From Actinoplanes sp. TFC3 (lineage in GTDB: Bacteria > Actinomycetota > Actinomycetes > Mycobacteriales > Micromonosporaceae): a DNA stretch of 64,000 nt. A program made the position numbers and the translations under genes. The DNA lies in the NCBI RefSeq assembly GCF_001553785.1, contig NZ_LOJP01000002.1, positions 15,974-79,973 on the forward strand, written 5' to 3'. This document shows positions 52,654 through 60,324 of this stretch, in pieces (position 1 is the first letter of the stretch; each line of letters starts with the position of its first letter). Under the pieces are notes generated by a model. It was not told the DNA's origin. It was given only the letters and a program-made list of their open reading frames with translations, and searched no databases.

Positions 52654-54035
52654 CCCACATCCAATGCGAGCAGATCATCTTCGGTTTCCCGGCGCACGAT
52701 CACCCGGGAGACACCGTCGCGCACGGCCACCACGGGAGGCCGGGGCACATGGTTGTAGTTGCTGGCCATGCTCCGGCAGTAGGCACCCGTGCCGGGCACG
52801 GCAACAAGATCTCCGGGCTGCACGTCGGCGGGCAGGAATTCATCCTTCACGACGATGTCCCCGGACTCACAATGCTTTCCCACGACGCGGGCGAGCATCG
52901 GCGGTGCTTGCGACGTGCGATTGGCCACTGTCGCGGAGTAGGAGGCGTCGTACAACGCGGTACGGATGTTGTCGCTCATGCCGCCGTCGACGCTGACGTA
53001 CGTACGGATTCCATCGACGTCCTTGACCGTGCCCACCTCGTACAGGGTGAAGACGGCCGGTCCCACGATGGCCCGGCCCGGCTCGATCGACAGCCTGGGC
53101 CGGCTCAGCTTCTCGTTCTCGCACTCCGCGTCGATGATCTTGTTGATCCGCTTGGCCAGATCGGCGGCCGGCGACGGGTCGTCCTGCGTGGTGTAGGCGA
53201 TGCCGAAGCCCCCGCCCAGGTCAAGCTCGGGCAGTTCGACCCCGCGCGCGTCGCGGATCTGCGCCTGCAGTTCGAGCACCCGGCGCGCGGCCACCTCGAA
53301 CCCGGCGGTGTCGAAGATCTGCGAGCCGATGTGCGAGTGCAGCCCGCGCAGCTCCAGCACGCCCTCGTCGAGCACCTTGGTGGCGGCCTCGAACGCGGCC
53401 CCGCCGGCCAGCGAGAACCCGAACTTCTGGTCCTCGTGCGCGGTCGCGATGAACTCATGGGTGTGCGCCTCGACACCCACGGTCACCCGCACCAGCACCA
53501 CCGGCCGCTTGTCCAGCTCCCGGGCCAGCTCGGTCAACCGGTCGATCTCCTGGAACGAGTCCAGAATGATCCGGCCCACTCCCGCTTCCAGCGCGCGGCG
53601 CAGCTCGGAGACCGACTTGTTGTTGCCGTGCAGCGCCAGGCGCTCGGCCGGGAAATCCGCGGCCAGCGCGACTGCGAGCTCACCGCCGGAGCAGACGTCG
53701 AGGAAGAGCCCCTCCTCGGCAACCACCCGGACCACTGCCTTGCACAGGAAGGACTTGCCCGCGTAGTACACGTCGGCGCCGGCGAAGGCGGACGAGAAGT
53801 CCCGGCAGCGCGCCCGCAGGTCATCCTCGTCGAGGAAATACGCCGGCGTGCCGTGTTCCTCGGCCAGGGCGGCGACGCTCACGCCGCCGATTTCCAAAGA
53901 GCCGTTTGCGGTACGCCGGACAGTGCGCGGCCACAGCTGCGGCACCAAGGCGTTGACGTCCTCGGGGGTACGCAGCCACGCCGGTCCCCGGTTGCCGATG
54001 TCGCCGTGCAGCGCACCGGCCTCATGTGCCCGCAT
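52650..54035 (-). CDS. lysA: diaminopimelate decarboxylase
   Basis: PLP enzyme making lysine from meso-diaminopimelate. The 461-aa protein has Lys94 in YYAGKSFLCKAV, the phosphate-binding glycines in DLGGGFGIAY, the catalytic Cys in CESGDI and the C-terminal GAYCRSMASNYN motif. It follows argS by 3 nt and overlaps hom, a tight operon typical of actinobacteria. Confidence 0.95.
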   Translation of the reverse strand: MRAHEAGALHGDIGNRGPAWLRTPEDVNALVPQLWPRTVRRTANGSLEIGGVSVAALAEEHGTPAYFLDEDDLRARCRDFSSAFAGADVYYAGKSFLCKAVVRVVAEEGLFLDVCSGGELAVALAADFPAERLALHGNNKSVSELRRALEAGVGRIILDSFQEIDRLTELARELDKRPVVLVRVTVGVEAHTHEFIATAHEDQKFGFSLAGGAAFEAATKVLDEGVLELRGLHSHIGSQIFDTAGFEVAARRVLELQAQIRDARGVELPELDLGGGFGIAYTTQDDPSPAADLAKRINKIIDAECENEKLSRPRLSIEPGRAIVGPAVFTLYEVGTVKDVDGIRTYVSVDGGMSDNIRTALYDASYSATVANRTSQAPPMLARVVGKHCESGDIVVKDEFLPADVQPGDLVAVPGTGAYCRSMASNYNHVPRPPVVAVRDGVSRVIVRRETEDDLLALDVG

Positions 54036-54038
54036 GAC

Positions 54039-55703
54039 CTACATCCTCTCGGGCGCGGAGACGCCCAGCAGTGCCAAACCGTTTGCAATCACCGTTCGGG
54101 TGGCGTCGTTCAGCCACAGGCGGGCCCGGTGCAGGTCGGTGATCTCCTCGTCGCCCATCGGCGTGACCCGGCACTTGTCGTAGAACCGGTGGTAGTCACC
54201 GGCCAGGTCCTCCAGGTAGCGGGCCACCCGGTGCGGCTCGCGCAGCTCGGCGGCACTGGCCACCACCGCCGGGTACTGCCCGAGCGCCTTGAGCAGGTCG
54301 TTTTCCTTCTCGTGGACCAGCAGCTCGGGGTGGAAACCGTCCGGCTCGCCGCGGGTCAGCCCGACCGCCGCCGCCTGCCGCGCCACGTTGGCCGTGCGCG
54401 CCGCCACGTACTGCACGTAGTAGACCGGGTTGTCGCTCTTCGCCCGGGTCCACAGGTCCACGTCGAGGTCGATCGGCGAGTCGGAGGAGTAGCGGGCCAG
54501 GGCGTACCGGGTGGCGTCCACGCCCAGCGCGTCGACGAAGTCCTCCAGCGTGACCACCGTGCCCGCGCGCTTGCTCATCCGCACCGGCTCGCCGTCGCGG
54601 ACCAGGTTGACGAGCTGGCCGATCAGGATCTCGAGGGAGACGGCCGGGTCGTCACCGAAGCAGGCAGCCATGGCCTTCATCCGGCCGATGTAGCCGTGGT
54701 GGTCGGCGCCCAGCATGATGACGACCTTGTCGAAGCCACGCTTGCGCTTGTCGAGGTAGTAGGCACAGTCCGCGGCGAAGTACGTCCAGTCGCCGTCGCT
54801 CTTGCGCAGCACCCGGTCCTTGTCGTCGCCGAACTCGCTGGTGCGCAGCCAGGTGGCGCCGTCGGCCTCGTAGATGTGGCCCTGCTCGCGCAGCCGGTCG
54901 AGCGCCTCCTGCAGCTCGCCGCGCTCGTGCAGGTCCTTCTCGTTGAAGTAGGTGTCGAACTGCACGCCGAAGTCGGCAAGCGACTGTTTGATCTCGGCGA
55001 ACATCAGCTCGACACCGACGCGGCGGAAGGTCTCCAGCGCCGCGGCGTCGTCGAGCTGCAGCACCTCGGGTGCCTCGGCCTGCACGGCCTGGGCGATCTC
55101 GGCGATGTACGCGCCGCCGTAGCCGTCCTCCGGGGCCGGTTCGCCCTGGGCCGCGGCCTGCAGCGAGCGCGCGAACCGGTCGATCTGCGAGCCGGCGTCG
55201 TTGAAGTAATACTCGGTGCCCACGTCGGCGCCGGCCGCTCGCAGCAGCCGCGACAGCGCGTCACCGACCGCCGCCCAGCGCACCCCGCCGATGTGCACGG
55301 GACCGGTGGGGTTGGCCGAGACGAACTCCAGGTTGATCCGCTGCCCGGCCAGCCGGTCGGTATGTCCGTAATGCTGACCGGCGAGAATGACCTCACGCGC
55401 GAGCACGCCGGCGGCGGCCGCGTCGAGCCGGATGTTGAGGAAGCCGGGACCGGCGATCTCCACCGACTTGATGCCCGGCCGGCTGCTCAGCTCCTCGGCG
55501 AGCGCCCCGGCCAGCTCGCGCGGGGGCACCCCGGCCTTCCTGCCCAGTTGCATGGCCATCGTCGAGGCGTAGTCGCCGTGCTCGGGGTTACGGGGTCGCT
55601 CCACCGTCGTCGACCCGGGAAGAAGAGTGACGTCGAGGCCGCGGGTGACGAAAACGGCACGGGCAGCTGTGAGAACGGTGGCAGCGAGGTCAGCGGGAGT
55701 CAC
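54039..55703 (-). CDS. argS: arginyl-tRNA synthetase
   Basis: Class I aminoacyl-tRNA synthetase of 554 aa. The HIGH motif reads HIGG in TGPVHIGGVRWAAVGD near residue 135, and KMSKS is MSKRAGT near residue 375. The C-terminal DALR domain follows (RVARYLEDLAGDYHRFYD). The GTG start is 6 nt after a TAGCAT box without a ribosome-binding site. It heads the operon with lysA, hom, a VOC gene and thrC. Confidence 0.95.
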   Translation of the reverse strand: MTPADLAATVLTAARAVFVTRGLDVTLLPGSTTVERPRNPEHGDYASTMAMQLGRKAGVPPRELAGALAEELSSRPGIKSVEIAGPGFLNIRLDAAAAGVLAREVILAGQHYGHTDRLAGQRINLEFVSANPTGPVHIGGVRWAAVGDALSRLLRAAGADVGTEYYFNDAGSQIDRFARSLQAAAQGEPAPEDGYGGAYIAEIAQAVQAEAPEVLQLDDAAALETFRRVGVELMFAEIKQSLADFGVQFDTYFNEKDLHERGELQEALDRLREQGHIYEADGATWLRTSEFGDDKDRVLRKSDGDWTYFAADCAYYLDKRKRGFDKVVIMLGADHHGYIGRMKAMAACFGDDPAVSLEILIGQLVNLVRDGEPVRMSKRAGTVVTLEDFVDALGVDATRYALARYSSDSPIDLDVDLWTRAKSDNPVYYVQYVAARTANVARQAAAVGLTRGEPDGFHPELLVHEKENDLLKALGQYPAVVASAAELREPHRVARYLEDLAGDYHRFYDKCRVTPMGDEEITDLHRARLWLNDATRTVIANGLALLGVSAPERM

Positions 55704-55709
55704 CGAGCC

Positions 55710-55715
55710 ATGCTA
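55710..55715 (-). promoter_or_regulatory. -10 box of leaderless argS
   Basis: TAGCAT on the minus strand, 6 nt before the argS GTG. Confidence 0.5.
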
Positions 55716-55721
55716 TCCGGG

Positions 55722-55727
55722 TAGACT
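55722..55727 (+). promoter_or_regulatory. candidate -10 box for the DUF3105-DUF305 pair
   Basis: TAGACT, about 73 nt before the ATG at 55800. Confidence 0.35.
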
Positions 55728-55799
55728 TTGGCGCCCGGCGGCGTACCGGGGCCTGCGCGCGGGCCCGGCCCGACCATCCCTGTGAATTGACGAGGCACG

Positions 55800-56597
55800 A
55801 TGAGCATGAGCACCCCGGGGCCCGAACGGGTTCCGTCCACCGTCAAGGTCGACAAGACGTCCGGCCAGGGCAAGCCGCCCGCCGCCAAGAAGGCTGGAGG
55901 TGCCCGTCCCGCGGGTGCGCGCCCCGGCGGCGGCAAGGGTGGCAAAGGCAAGAAGGTCACCCCGGTCAAGGTCAGCGGCGGGCGCAACTGGGGCCCGATC
56001 GCGGTGGCCGGCGTGGTGGTGCTGATCGCCGTCGGCATCATCGGCTACGGCGTCTACGCCTCGGTCAAGGGCAGCGCCTCGTGGCAGGACAAGGTCACCG
56101 CGATCGACGGCGTGACCGACTACCGCGCGAAGAAGGACGCGGCGATCGACTCCCGCAACCACAAGGACGGCGCGCTCACCTACGTGACCAACCCGCCCGT
56201 CGGTGGCGACCACAACCCGACGTGGCAGAACTGCATGGGCGACGTGTACACCGAGCCGATCGCCAACGAGCACGCCGTGCACAGCCTCGAGCACGGTGCC
56301 GTGTGGGTGACGTACAAGCAGGGGCTCGCCGCTGACCAGGTGGCCAAGCTGACCAGCAAGGTGCAGGGCCAGGAGTACATGCTGATGAGCCCCATCGCCG
56401 GGCTCGACAAGAACGTGTCCCTGCAGGTGTGGGGCTACCAGCTCAAGGTCGACAACGCCGACGACAAGCGCATCGACGAGTTCATCAAGGATGCCCGCCT
56501 CAAGGCCAGCATGGAACCCGGCGCAGCCTGCTCCGGCGGCAACACCACCACCGGCCCCATCCAGGCCGCCGACGCCGGCGCGACGACGGGCCAGTAG
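55800..56597 (+). CDS. DUF3105 domain-containing membrane protein
   Basis: A 265-aa protein. A Pro/Gly/Lys-rich cytoplasmic N-terminus (residues 1-60) leads to one transmembrane helix (IAVAGVVVLIAVGIIGYGVYA, ~65-85) and the extracytoplasmic DUF3105 domain, with TNPPVGGDHNP, CMGDVYTEPIANEHAVHSLEHG and VWVTYK. The His/Cys-rich motifs suggest metal binding. The ATG is preceded by GACGAGG. The next gene overlaps by one base (TAGTG). Pairing with DUF305 is common in actinobacteria. Confidence 0.85.
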   Translation: MSMSTPGPERVPSTVKVDKTSGQGKPPAAKKAGGARPAGARPGGGKGGKGKKVTPVKVSGGRNWGPIAVAGVVVLIAVGIIGYGVYASVKGSASWQDKVTAIDGVTDYRAKKDAAIDSRNHKDGALTYVTNPPVGGDHNPTWQNCMGDVYTEPIANEHAVHSLEHGAVWVTYKQGLAADQVAKLTSKVQGQEYMLMSPIAGLDKNVSLQVWGYQLKVDNADDKRIDEFIKDARLKASMEPGAACSGGNTTTGPIQAADAGATTGQ

Positions 56598-57271
56598 TGA
56601 CCGTCTCCACCGACTCGGACCCGGCGGCCGCCGCCGCTGACCAGGTCAACGGCTCGGTCCCGAACCGCACCCCGCGGTTCGGGCCGGGCTGGCTCGCCGC
56701 CGTCCTGATCTTCGGCCTGCTGGTCGGCGCGGCCGGCGGCATCCTCTACCCCCGCCTGTTCGGCACCCCGGAAGACACCTCGGTGGAGGCAGGGTTCCTG
56801 AGGGACATGAGCACCCACCACGCCCAAGCGGTGGAGATGGCCATGATCGCCCACGCCAACTCCACAAACAAAGACGTGGTAACCCTGGCCGGCGACATCG
56901 CCCTGACCCAGCACGGCCAAATCAACTACATGCAAGCCTGGCTGCGCGACTGGAACCTCAGCCCCACCGGCTCGGAAGCCCCCATGGCCTGGATGCCCGG
57001 CTCCGCAGGCGCAGTGGTAAACGGCCTGATGCCCGGCATGGCCACTCCCGAGCAACTGGCCAAGCTCCGCACCGCCACCGGCACCGACCTGGACGTACAG
57101 TTCCTGACCCTGATGCGCCAGCACCACCTGGGCGGCATCCACATGGCCCAGGAAGCCCTGGCCCTGTCCGACAACAAAGACGTCGACTGGCTGGCCGACA
57201 GCATGGTGAGCAGCCAGCAGGGCGAAATCACCCTCATCGACGCCATGCTCAAGAAGATCCAGCAGAAGTAA
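56597..57271 (+). CDS. DUF305 domain-containing membrane protein
   Basis: A 224-aa protein with one transmembrane helix (WLAAVLIFGLLVGAAGGILY, ~35-55) and an extracytoplasmic ferritin-like helical bundle. The signatures MSTHHAQAVEMAMIAHAN and LMRQHHLGGIHMAQEAL carry conserved His pairs that probably bind metal. It may be linked to copper or redox handling with DUF3105, but no direct evidence is present. The GTG start overlaps the upstream stop codon. Confidence 0.85.
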   Translation: MTVSTDSDPAAAAADQVNGSVPNRTPRFGPGWLAAVLIFGLLVGAAGGILYPRLFGTPEDTSVEAGFLRDMSTHHAQAVEMAMIAHANSTNKDVVTLAGDIALTQHGQINYMQAWLRDWNLSPTGSEAPMAWMPGSAGAVVNGLMPGMATPEQLAKLRTATGTDLDVQFLTLMRQHHLGGIHMAQEALALSDNKDVDWLADSMVSSQQGEITLIDAMLKKIQQK

Positions 57272-57276
57272 CCCGG

Positions 57277-57307
57277 TTGGCGGGGGTTCGGGGCAGGCTG
57301 CTAGAGT
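57277..57307 (+). promoter_or_regulatory. candidate promoter of tRNA-Arg
   Basis: TTGGCG and TAGAGT, 19 nt apart, with the tRNA 5' end 13 nt beyond the -10 box. Confidence 0.4.
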
Positions 57308-57319
57308 TCCCCTCACTGA

Positions 57320-57391
57320 GCCCCCGTAGCTCAGGGGATAGAGCGTCGCCCTCCGGAGGCGAAAGCGCAGGTTCGAATCCTGCCGGGGGCA
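57320..57391 (+). tRNA. tRNA-Arg (anticodon CCG)
   Basis: A full cloverleaf is visible: acceptor GCCCCCG/CGGGGGC, D-arm GCTC/GAGC, anticodon arm TCGCC-CTCCGGA-GGCGA giving CCG (reads CGG), and T-arm GCAGG-TTCGAAT-CCTGC. CCA is not encoded. A discriminator A ends the gene. The 3' half is a frequent integration site for tyrosine-recombinase elements, and decayed element genes follow. Confidence 0.95.
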
Positions 57392-57411
57392 CAATTTCTC
57401 ACCAGGACTTC

Positions 57412-57448
57412 AAGGCCGCTGAGCAGCGCAAGCGCTGTCAGCGGCCTT
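57412..57448 (+). terminator. hairpin after tRNA-Arg
   Basis: A long stem: AAGGCCGCTGA with its complement, plus an inner CAGCGC/GCGCTG stem, tip AA. It lies 20 nt after the tRNA. Confidence 0.75.
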
Positions 57449-57498
57449 ACTCGTAACTCTGGCCGTGTCCGGCCGCCAACGGCCCTATACGGCGATCT

Positions 57499-57517
57499 GT
57501 ACCGAGGGCGTACCGAG
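57499..57517 (+). repeat. direct repeat GTACCGAG, 11-bp period
   Basis: Two GTACCGAG copies begin 11 bp apart, about one helical turn, in the otherwise empty 180 bp after the tRNA. They could be an arm-type site of an old integrase. Confidence 0.35.
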
Positions 57518-57628
57518 AGTGATGGTAATCGCCCGCGCCATCGCGGCCCTTCCTCCAACTTCATGGGATGGAACAGACGCACCGGCACGGGGCGATGCGA
57601 TCGAGCCTAAAGAGCCGGCCCTACAGCA

Positions 57629-58405
57629 CTACCTGTCTCCGGAACGGTCATCGAGCAGCTGCGCCGCGACCGATGGCGGCATGATCGTCGACCAGATCAC
57701 TTCACCGGGTTTTGGCTGAATGCCGGCAACTCCATCCGGTTCTGGCAGCCAGCTATCGGGGTCGATGCCGGGGATAGCATTGATAATGATCGCGAACACT
57801 TTAGGGTCGGCGATGTTCTCAGTGCCAACGATGAGGTAGGTCTCTTGCCCGCGAGCGCGGGTCAAAGCGCTCAATCTGTAGTGCTCGAATTCCGCTTGAT
57901 ATTGGTATCCGTCCTGAAGTGACCGGGTAATCAAATCTCGGACGATCCTGCGGATGTTCGCTTCCCATGCGTATGCATGCTCAAGTTGAAGGCGTCGCCA
58001 GTCCCAGTCCGTAGGCATCCACTTGTCGGAATCCCCGCCGTCGCGATCCCAGGAAGCCTTCAAAGCGGCATAGAAGTCGCCGGGGTCGCCGTCCCGCCGG
58101 TATCCCCCTGCGCCAAGCCACCAGGGCGCCTGACGAACGTGGGGGCCAGCATCGGCTCGATCAGCTTCCGGCAGGCGAGTCGCCGCACCGCGCCAACGGC
58201 CAGTTTTGACCTTGAACCACACGCGGTCCTTGAGCGACAAAATTCTCTCGACCCCGCCGGCCGCATACGCCTCCGGTAGCCGTTGAGCCTCGCCGATCAG
58301 CGGATGGTCAACCCGACACAGAGATACATCGAATGGTGGAATTGACAATTCAAGATCGGCCATGCAAAGGCGCGTAGGACGGACCGGTTTAGACTCACCC
58401 CTCAT
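57629..58405 (-). CDS. hypothetical protein downstream of RHH gene
   Basis: A 258-aa soluble protein that I do not recognise. It contains a Trp-rich basic segment (VWFKVKTGRWRGAATR) and a C-terminal region with YQAEFEHYRLSALTRA and GTENIADPKVFAIIINAIPG; no catalytic motif is clear. The ATG at 58405 is 6 nt after a TAAGCT box, so it can be made as a leaderless message; an internal ATG at 58364 is an alternative. It lies 48 nt downstream of a ribbon-helix-helix gene in the same direction, which would suit a toxin or effector partner, but that is inference. Confidence 0.65.
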   Translation of the reverse strand: MRGESKPVRPTRLCMADLELSIPPFDVSLCRVDHPLIGEAQRLPEAYAAGGVERILSLKDRVWFKVKTGRWRGAATRLPEADRADAGPHVRQAPWWLGAGGYRRDGDPGDFYAALKASWDRDGGDSDKWMPTDWDWRRLQLEHAYAWEANIRRIVRDLITRSLQDGYQYQAEFEHYRLSALTRARGQETYLIVGTENIADPKVFAIIINAIPGIDPDSWLPEPDGVAGIQPKPGEVIWSTIMPPSVAAQLLDDRSGDR

Positions 58406-58411
58406 CAGGCG

Positions 58412-58417
58412 AGCTTA
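58412..58417 (-). promoter_or_regulatory. -10 box of leaderless hypothetical gene
   Basis: TAAGCT on the minus strand, 6 nt before the ATG at 58405. Confidence 0.5.
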
Positions 58418-58453
58418 GACAACCAACCCATCCGTCTCTGAACGTCCCTTTCG

Positions 58454-58720
58454 TCACCGCCCGGAAGGCATGCCGCCGTACTCTTGCAGCTGATCGACTG
58501 GAACGTCGGTGAGCAGTGCGACTGCGGATGCAGACGAGCCATCGAGCTGACTAAGAGCCGCACGAACACCCTCATTGATCTCACCGCGATGAGTTTCTAT
58601 GTATTCGCGTACGGCGAGTTCTACAACATCCTTCTTGGCCTTGCCCAGGAAGTGAGCAGCATGCGAGATGAGCTGGTCGGTTCCAACATCGACCTTGATG
58701 GGAGCAGACGTAGCAGCCAT
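58454..58720 (-). CDS. ribbon-helix-helix-like protein (antitoxin-type)
   Basis: An 88-aa protein with a short beta strand (PIKVDVGTDQLI) followed by two helices (HAAHFLGKAKKDVVELAVREYIETH in part), the layout of RHH/CopG DNA-binding antitoxins. The acidic C-terminal tail (LLTDVPVDQLQEYGG) could bind a partner. A GAAGGGG ribosome-binding site and a clear promoter lie upstream, with tandem repeats in the spacer that could be its operators. It heads a two-gene unit with the 258-aa protein. Confidence 0.6.
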   Translation of the reverse strand: MAATSAPIKVDVGTDQLISHAAHFLGKAKKDVVELAVREYIETHRGEINEGVRAALSQLDGSSASAVALLTDVPVDQLQEYGGMPSGR

Positions 58721-58741
58721 GTTCGGTCCCCTTCAAGACTC

Positions 58742-58771
58742 ATGATACCGAAGTACCCAAGTACCCTTCAA
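58742..58771 (-). promoter_or_regulatory. promoter of RHH gene with tandem operator-like repeats
   Basis: On the minus strand TTGAAG and TATCAT are 18 nt apart. The spacer holds GGGTACTT twice in tandem (58751-58766 on the + strand as AAGTACCC), a likely binding site for an RHH repressor. Confidence 0.55.
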
Positions 58772-58920
58772 CACCATGCTTCATCGGATGCAACGATACT
58801 GAGTTTAGGGAGACGCGGCTACCCGGATGTCAAGCCTCCCTCACCGAGTCTCCTCAAATCACAACGGCACGAGGGCCGGGAAAAGCCGTGACCAGCCTCG
58901 GGCAGCACAACTAGCACGCG

Positions 58921-58987
58921 ATCCCAGTTAAGCTCACCGCCCGTCGGGTGCGAAGCATCGCGTAGCGACGGTGAGCTTAACTGGGAT
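58921..58987. repeat. 67-nt inverted repeat (19-bp perfect arms)
   Basis: Arms ATCCCAGTTAAGCTCACCG and its exact complement (58921-58939, 58969-58987) enclose 29 nt containing GCGA-AGCA-TCGC. It could form a cruciform in DNA or a hairpin RNA. It is far stronger than a typical terminator and has no U-tract. Confidence 0.85.
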
Positions 58988-59079
58988 GTCAAGAACCAAT
59001 TCAGCTATTCCGTAACTTTTATCCGGTTCTTAAAACAGGCTCCCCCACGCGCGCCGGGCAGTGGTGGATTACGTCACTT

Positions 59080-59275
59080 CTAACATGTAGTGGTAGCGAG
59101 CCTGGGCGAACTACTTTCGGACGAAATCCAGGCGGAGGCGGTGAACCGGCCTGCGAAGCCCGCCTCCATCCGGCGGCGCAGCTCTTCCTGTCCCCCGTCG
59201 AGGCACCCGGCGTAGATACGCCACATCACCTCGGGTGACTGTCCGGCCCACTCGGCAACCTGGGCCGGCGAAGGT
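59080..59275 (-). pseudogene. tyrosine integrase C-terminal remnant
   Basis: Reading the minus strand gives PAQVAEWAGQSPEVMWRIYAG followed by CLDGGQEELRRRMEAGF, the end of an actinobacterial phage-type integrase. The nucleophile Tyr (IYAGCLDG) is kept, but the usual GHS reads GQS, losing the active-site His. Upstream of about 59275 similarity stops, so the rest of the gene is gone. With the neighbouring tRNA-Arg it marks an old integration event. Confidence 0.65.
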
Positions 59276-59602
59276 TGCGATGTGGAAGAGGCTGGACCCA
59301 GAGTGCACCATGAACTCTGCTGGTTTCTGTCGGCTCCCGCTCGCGGGACAGCAAGAACTATGGGGTCGAGGCCTACGGTAGATGCACAAAGGGCCCGTCG
59401 AAGACGGGCCCTGAGGCTGTGCAGGACATCTGAGATCGCCCCGCGTCAACGACGGTAGCAGTCGCAGCGGGCAATGTGCGACGAGCGCACTGCGTTGACT
59501 GGTCATCTCAGTAGAGTCCGCGCGAACATGCGGTCCCTGGCTCCCCCGACTGACGCAGTGAACCTTGAAACTCGAGTTAGCGCTGCCGGCTCAGCGCCGC
59601 CC
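59276..59602. other. gene-free stretch
   Basis: I see no convincing gene. It contains one strong hairpin (listed) and fragments without conserved motifs. Confidence 0.5.
59390..59412 (-). terminator. perfect hairpin with TTC loop
   Basis: A 10-bp perfect stem AGGGCCCGTC with its complement and a 3-nt loop; on the minus strand it is followed by TTTG. It could end transcripts from the small membrane gene. Confidence 0.6.
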
Positions 59603-59755
59603 CTAGTCCTCCTCCTGGACGCTGTTCATTGCTTCGATACCTGGCCCCAGAATCCCACCGAAGATCATGATCAGCGTGGCCACCCATCCCCACCAGGGGA
59701 CGACGCCGAGGTCGCCGAACCAGGTGTAGGCGAGGTCGGTCCAGGTGTGGCTCAT
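59603..59755 (-). CDS. small single-helix membrane protein (50 aa)
   Basis: A 50-aa frame with strong codon bias: an N-terminal MSHTWTDLAYTWFGDLG, a hydrophobic helix (WWGWVATLIMIFGGILGPG) and an acidic end (SVQEED). The start lies 7 nt after a GATACT box, with no ribosome-binding site. I do not know a family; it could be a small membrane regulator. It lies 32 nt from the end of the flavin-oxidase-like gene upstream. Confidence 0.5.
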   Translation of the reverse strand: MSHTWTDLAYTWFGDLGVVPWWGWVATLIMIFGGILGPGIEAMNSVQEED

Positions 59756-59787
59756 GCCGGTGAGTATCGGTTGCCGGCGGGCCGGCT

Positions 59788-60324
59788 TTAGGCGACTGCC
59801 ATGCTTTGGCGGGCTGCGACCGTACTCTTGATCATGGCTCGGAAGGACGGCACGGTGACCGGGTCCGGCCAGCCGGCGGCGTCCCAGACCGATCCCCTTT
59901 TGAGGGACTGGCCGCAGTGCAGGAACAGTTCCTCGACCGATACTTCGACCCGGATTCCGGCTCCGTCCTGGTACAGCGCCGCCTGGCCGTTGAGCCGCAC
60001 GGTCTCATCACGGCCGGGGACGATGAACAGCATGCCGACGTTGGGGCATTCGAGGATGTTGCGGAAGCTGTCGAGGCGGCGGTTGCCGGGGCTGTCGAGG
60101 AACGCCACGGTTTTGTCGTCGAGCACAGTGACGCCGCCGGGAGCCTCGCCGCGCGGGGAGACGTCGACTGAGCCGTCCGCTCCGGTGGTGGCCAGCAGGA
60201 AGAACGTGGCCGCTTGCAGGAACCGGGCGCTTTCCGCGTCGATGAACGAGATGGCCTTGTCGCGCAGGTCAGCGTGGGGCGGCGGAACAATCGCGCGCAG
60301 TTGCTCCGAGGTGGTGATCCTCAT
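59788..60324 (-). CDS. pyridoxamine 5'-phosphate oxidase family flavoprotein
   Basis: A 178-aa split-barrel flavin-binding protein of the PPOX/MSMEG-like type. The segments FFLLATTGADGSVDVSPRGEA, FLDSPGNRRLDSFRNIL and GMLFIVPGRDETVRLNGQA fit FMN binding. The substrate is unknown. The ATG overlaps the stop of the siderophore-interacting reductase gene by 4 nt, so it belongs to the iron operon and may help release iron or act on a siderophore or haem. Confidence 0.85.
   Translation of the reverse strand: MRITTSEQLRAIVPPPHADLRDKAISFIDAESARFLQAATFFLLATTGADGSVDVSPRGEAPGGVTVLDDKTVAFLDSPGNRRLDSFRNILECPNVGMLFIVPGRDETVRLNGQAALYQDGAGIRVEVSVEELFLHCGQSLKRGSVWDAAGWPDPVTVPSFRAMIKSTVAARQSMAVA

Larger units (their letters stand above)
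58721..59079. other. gene-free stretch with a promoter and a large inverted repeat
   Basis: No coding region is supported. Apart from the RHH promoter and the 67-nt inverted repeat listed separately, it is lower in GC than its surroundings, as expected for acquired DNA. Confidence 0.6.

Noticed and set aside
57331..57588. Open frame antisense to tRNA-Arg
   Set aside because: Its CAPGRIRTC end is the well-known artefact of translating tRNA genes in reverse.
58484..58891. 135-codon open frame on the + strand over the RHH gene
   Set aside because: Antisense to the better-supported RHH gene and its promoter, with no ribosome-binding site.
59111..59506. 131-codon open frame on the minus strand
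   Set aside because: A different frame of the same strand carries the integrase remnant; this frame has no conserved segment.
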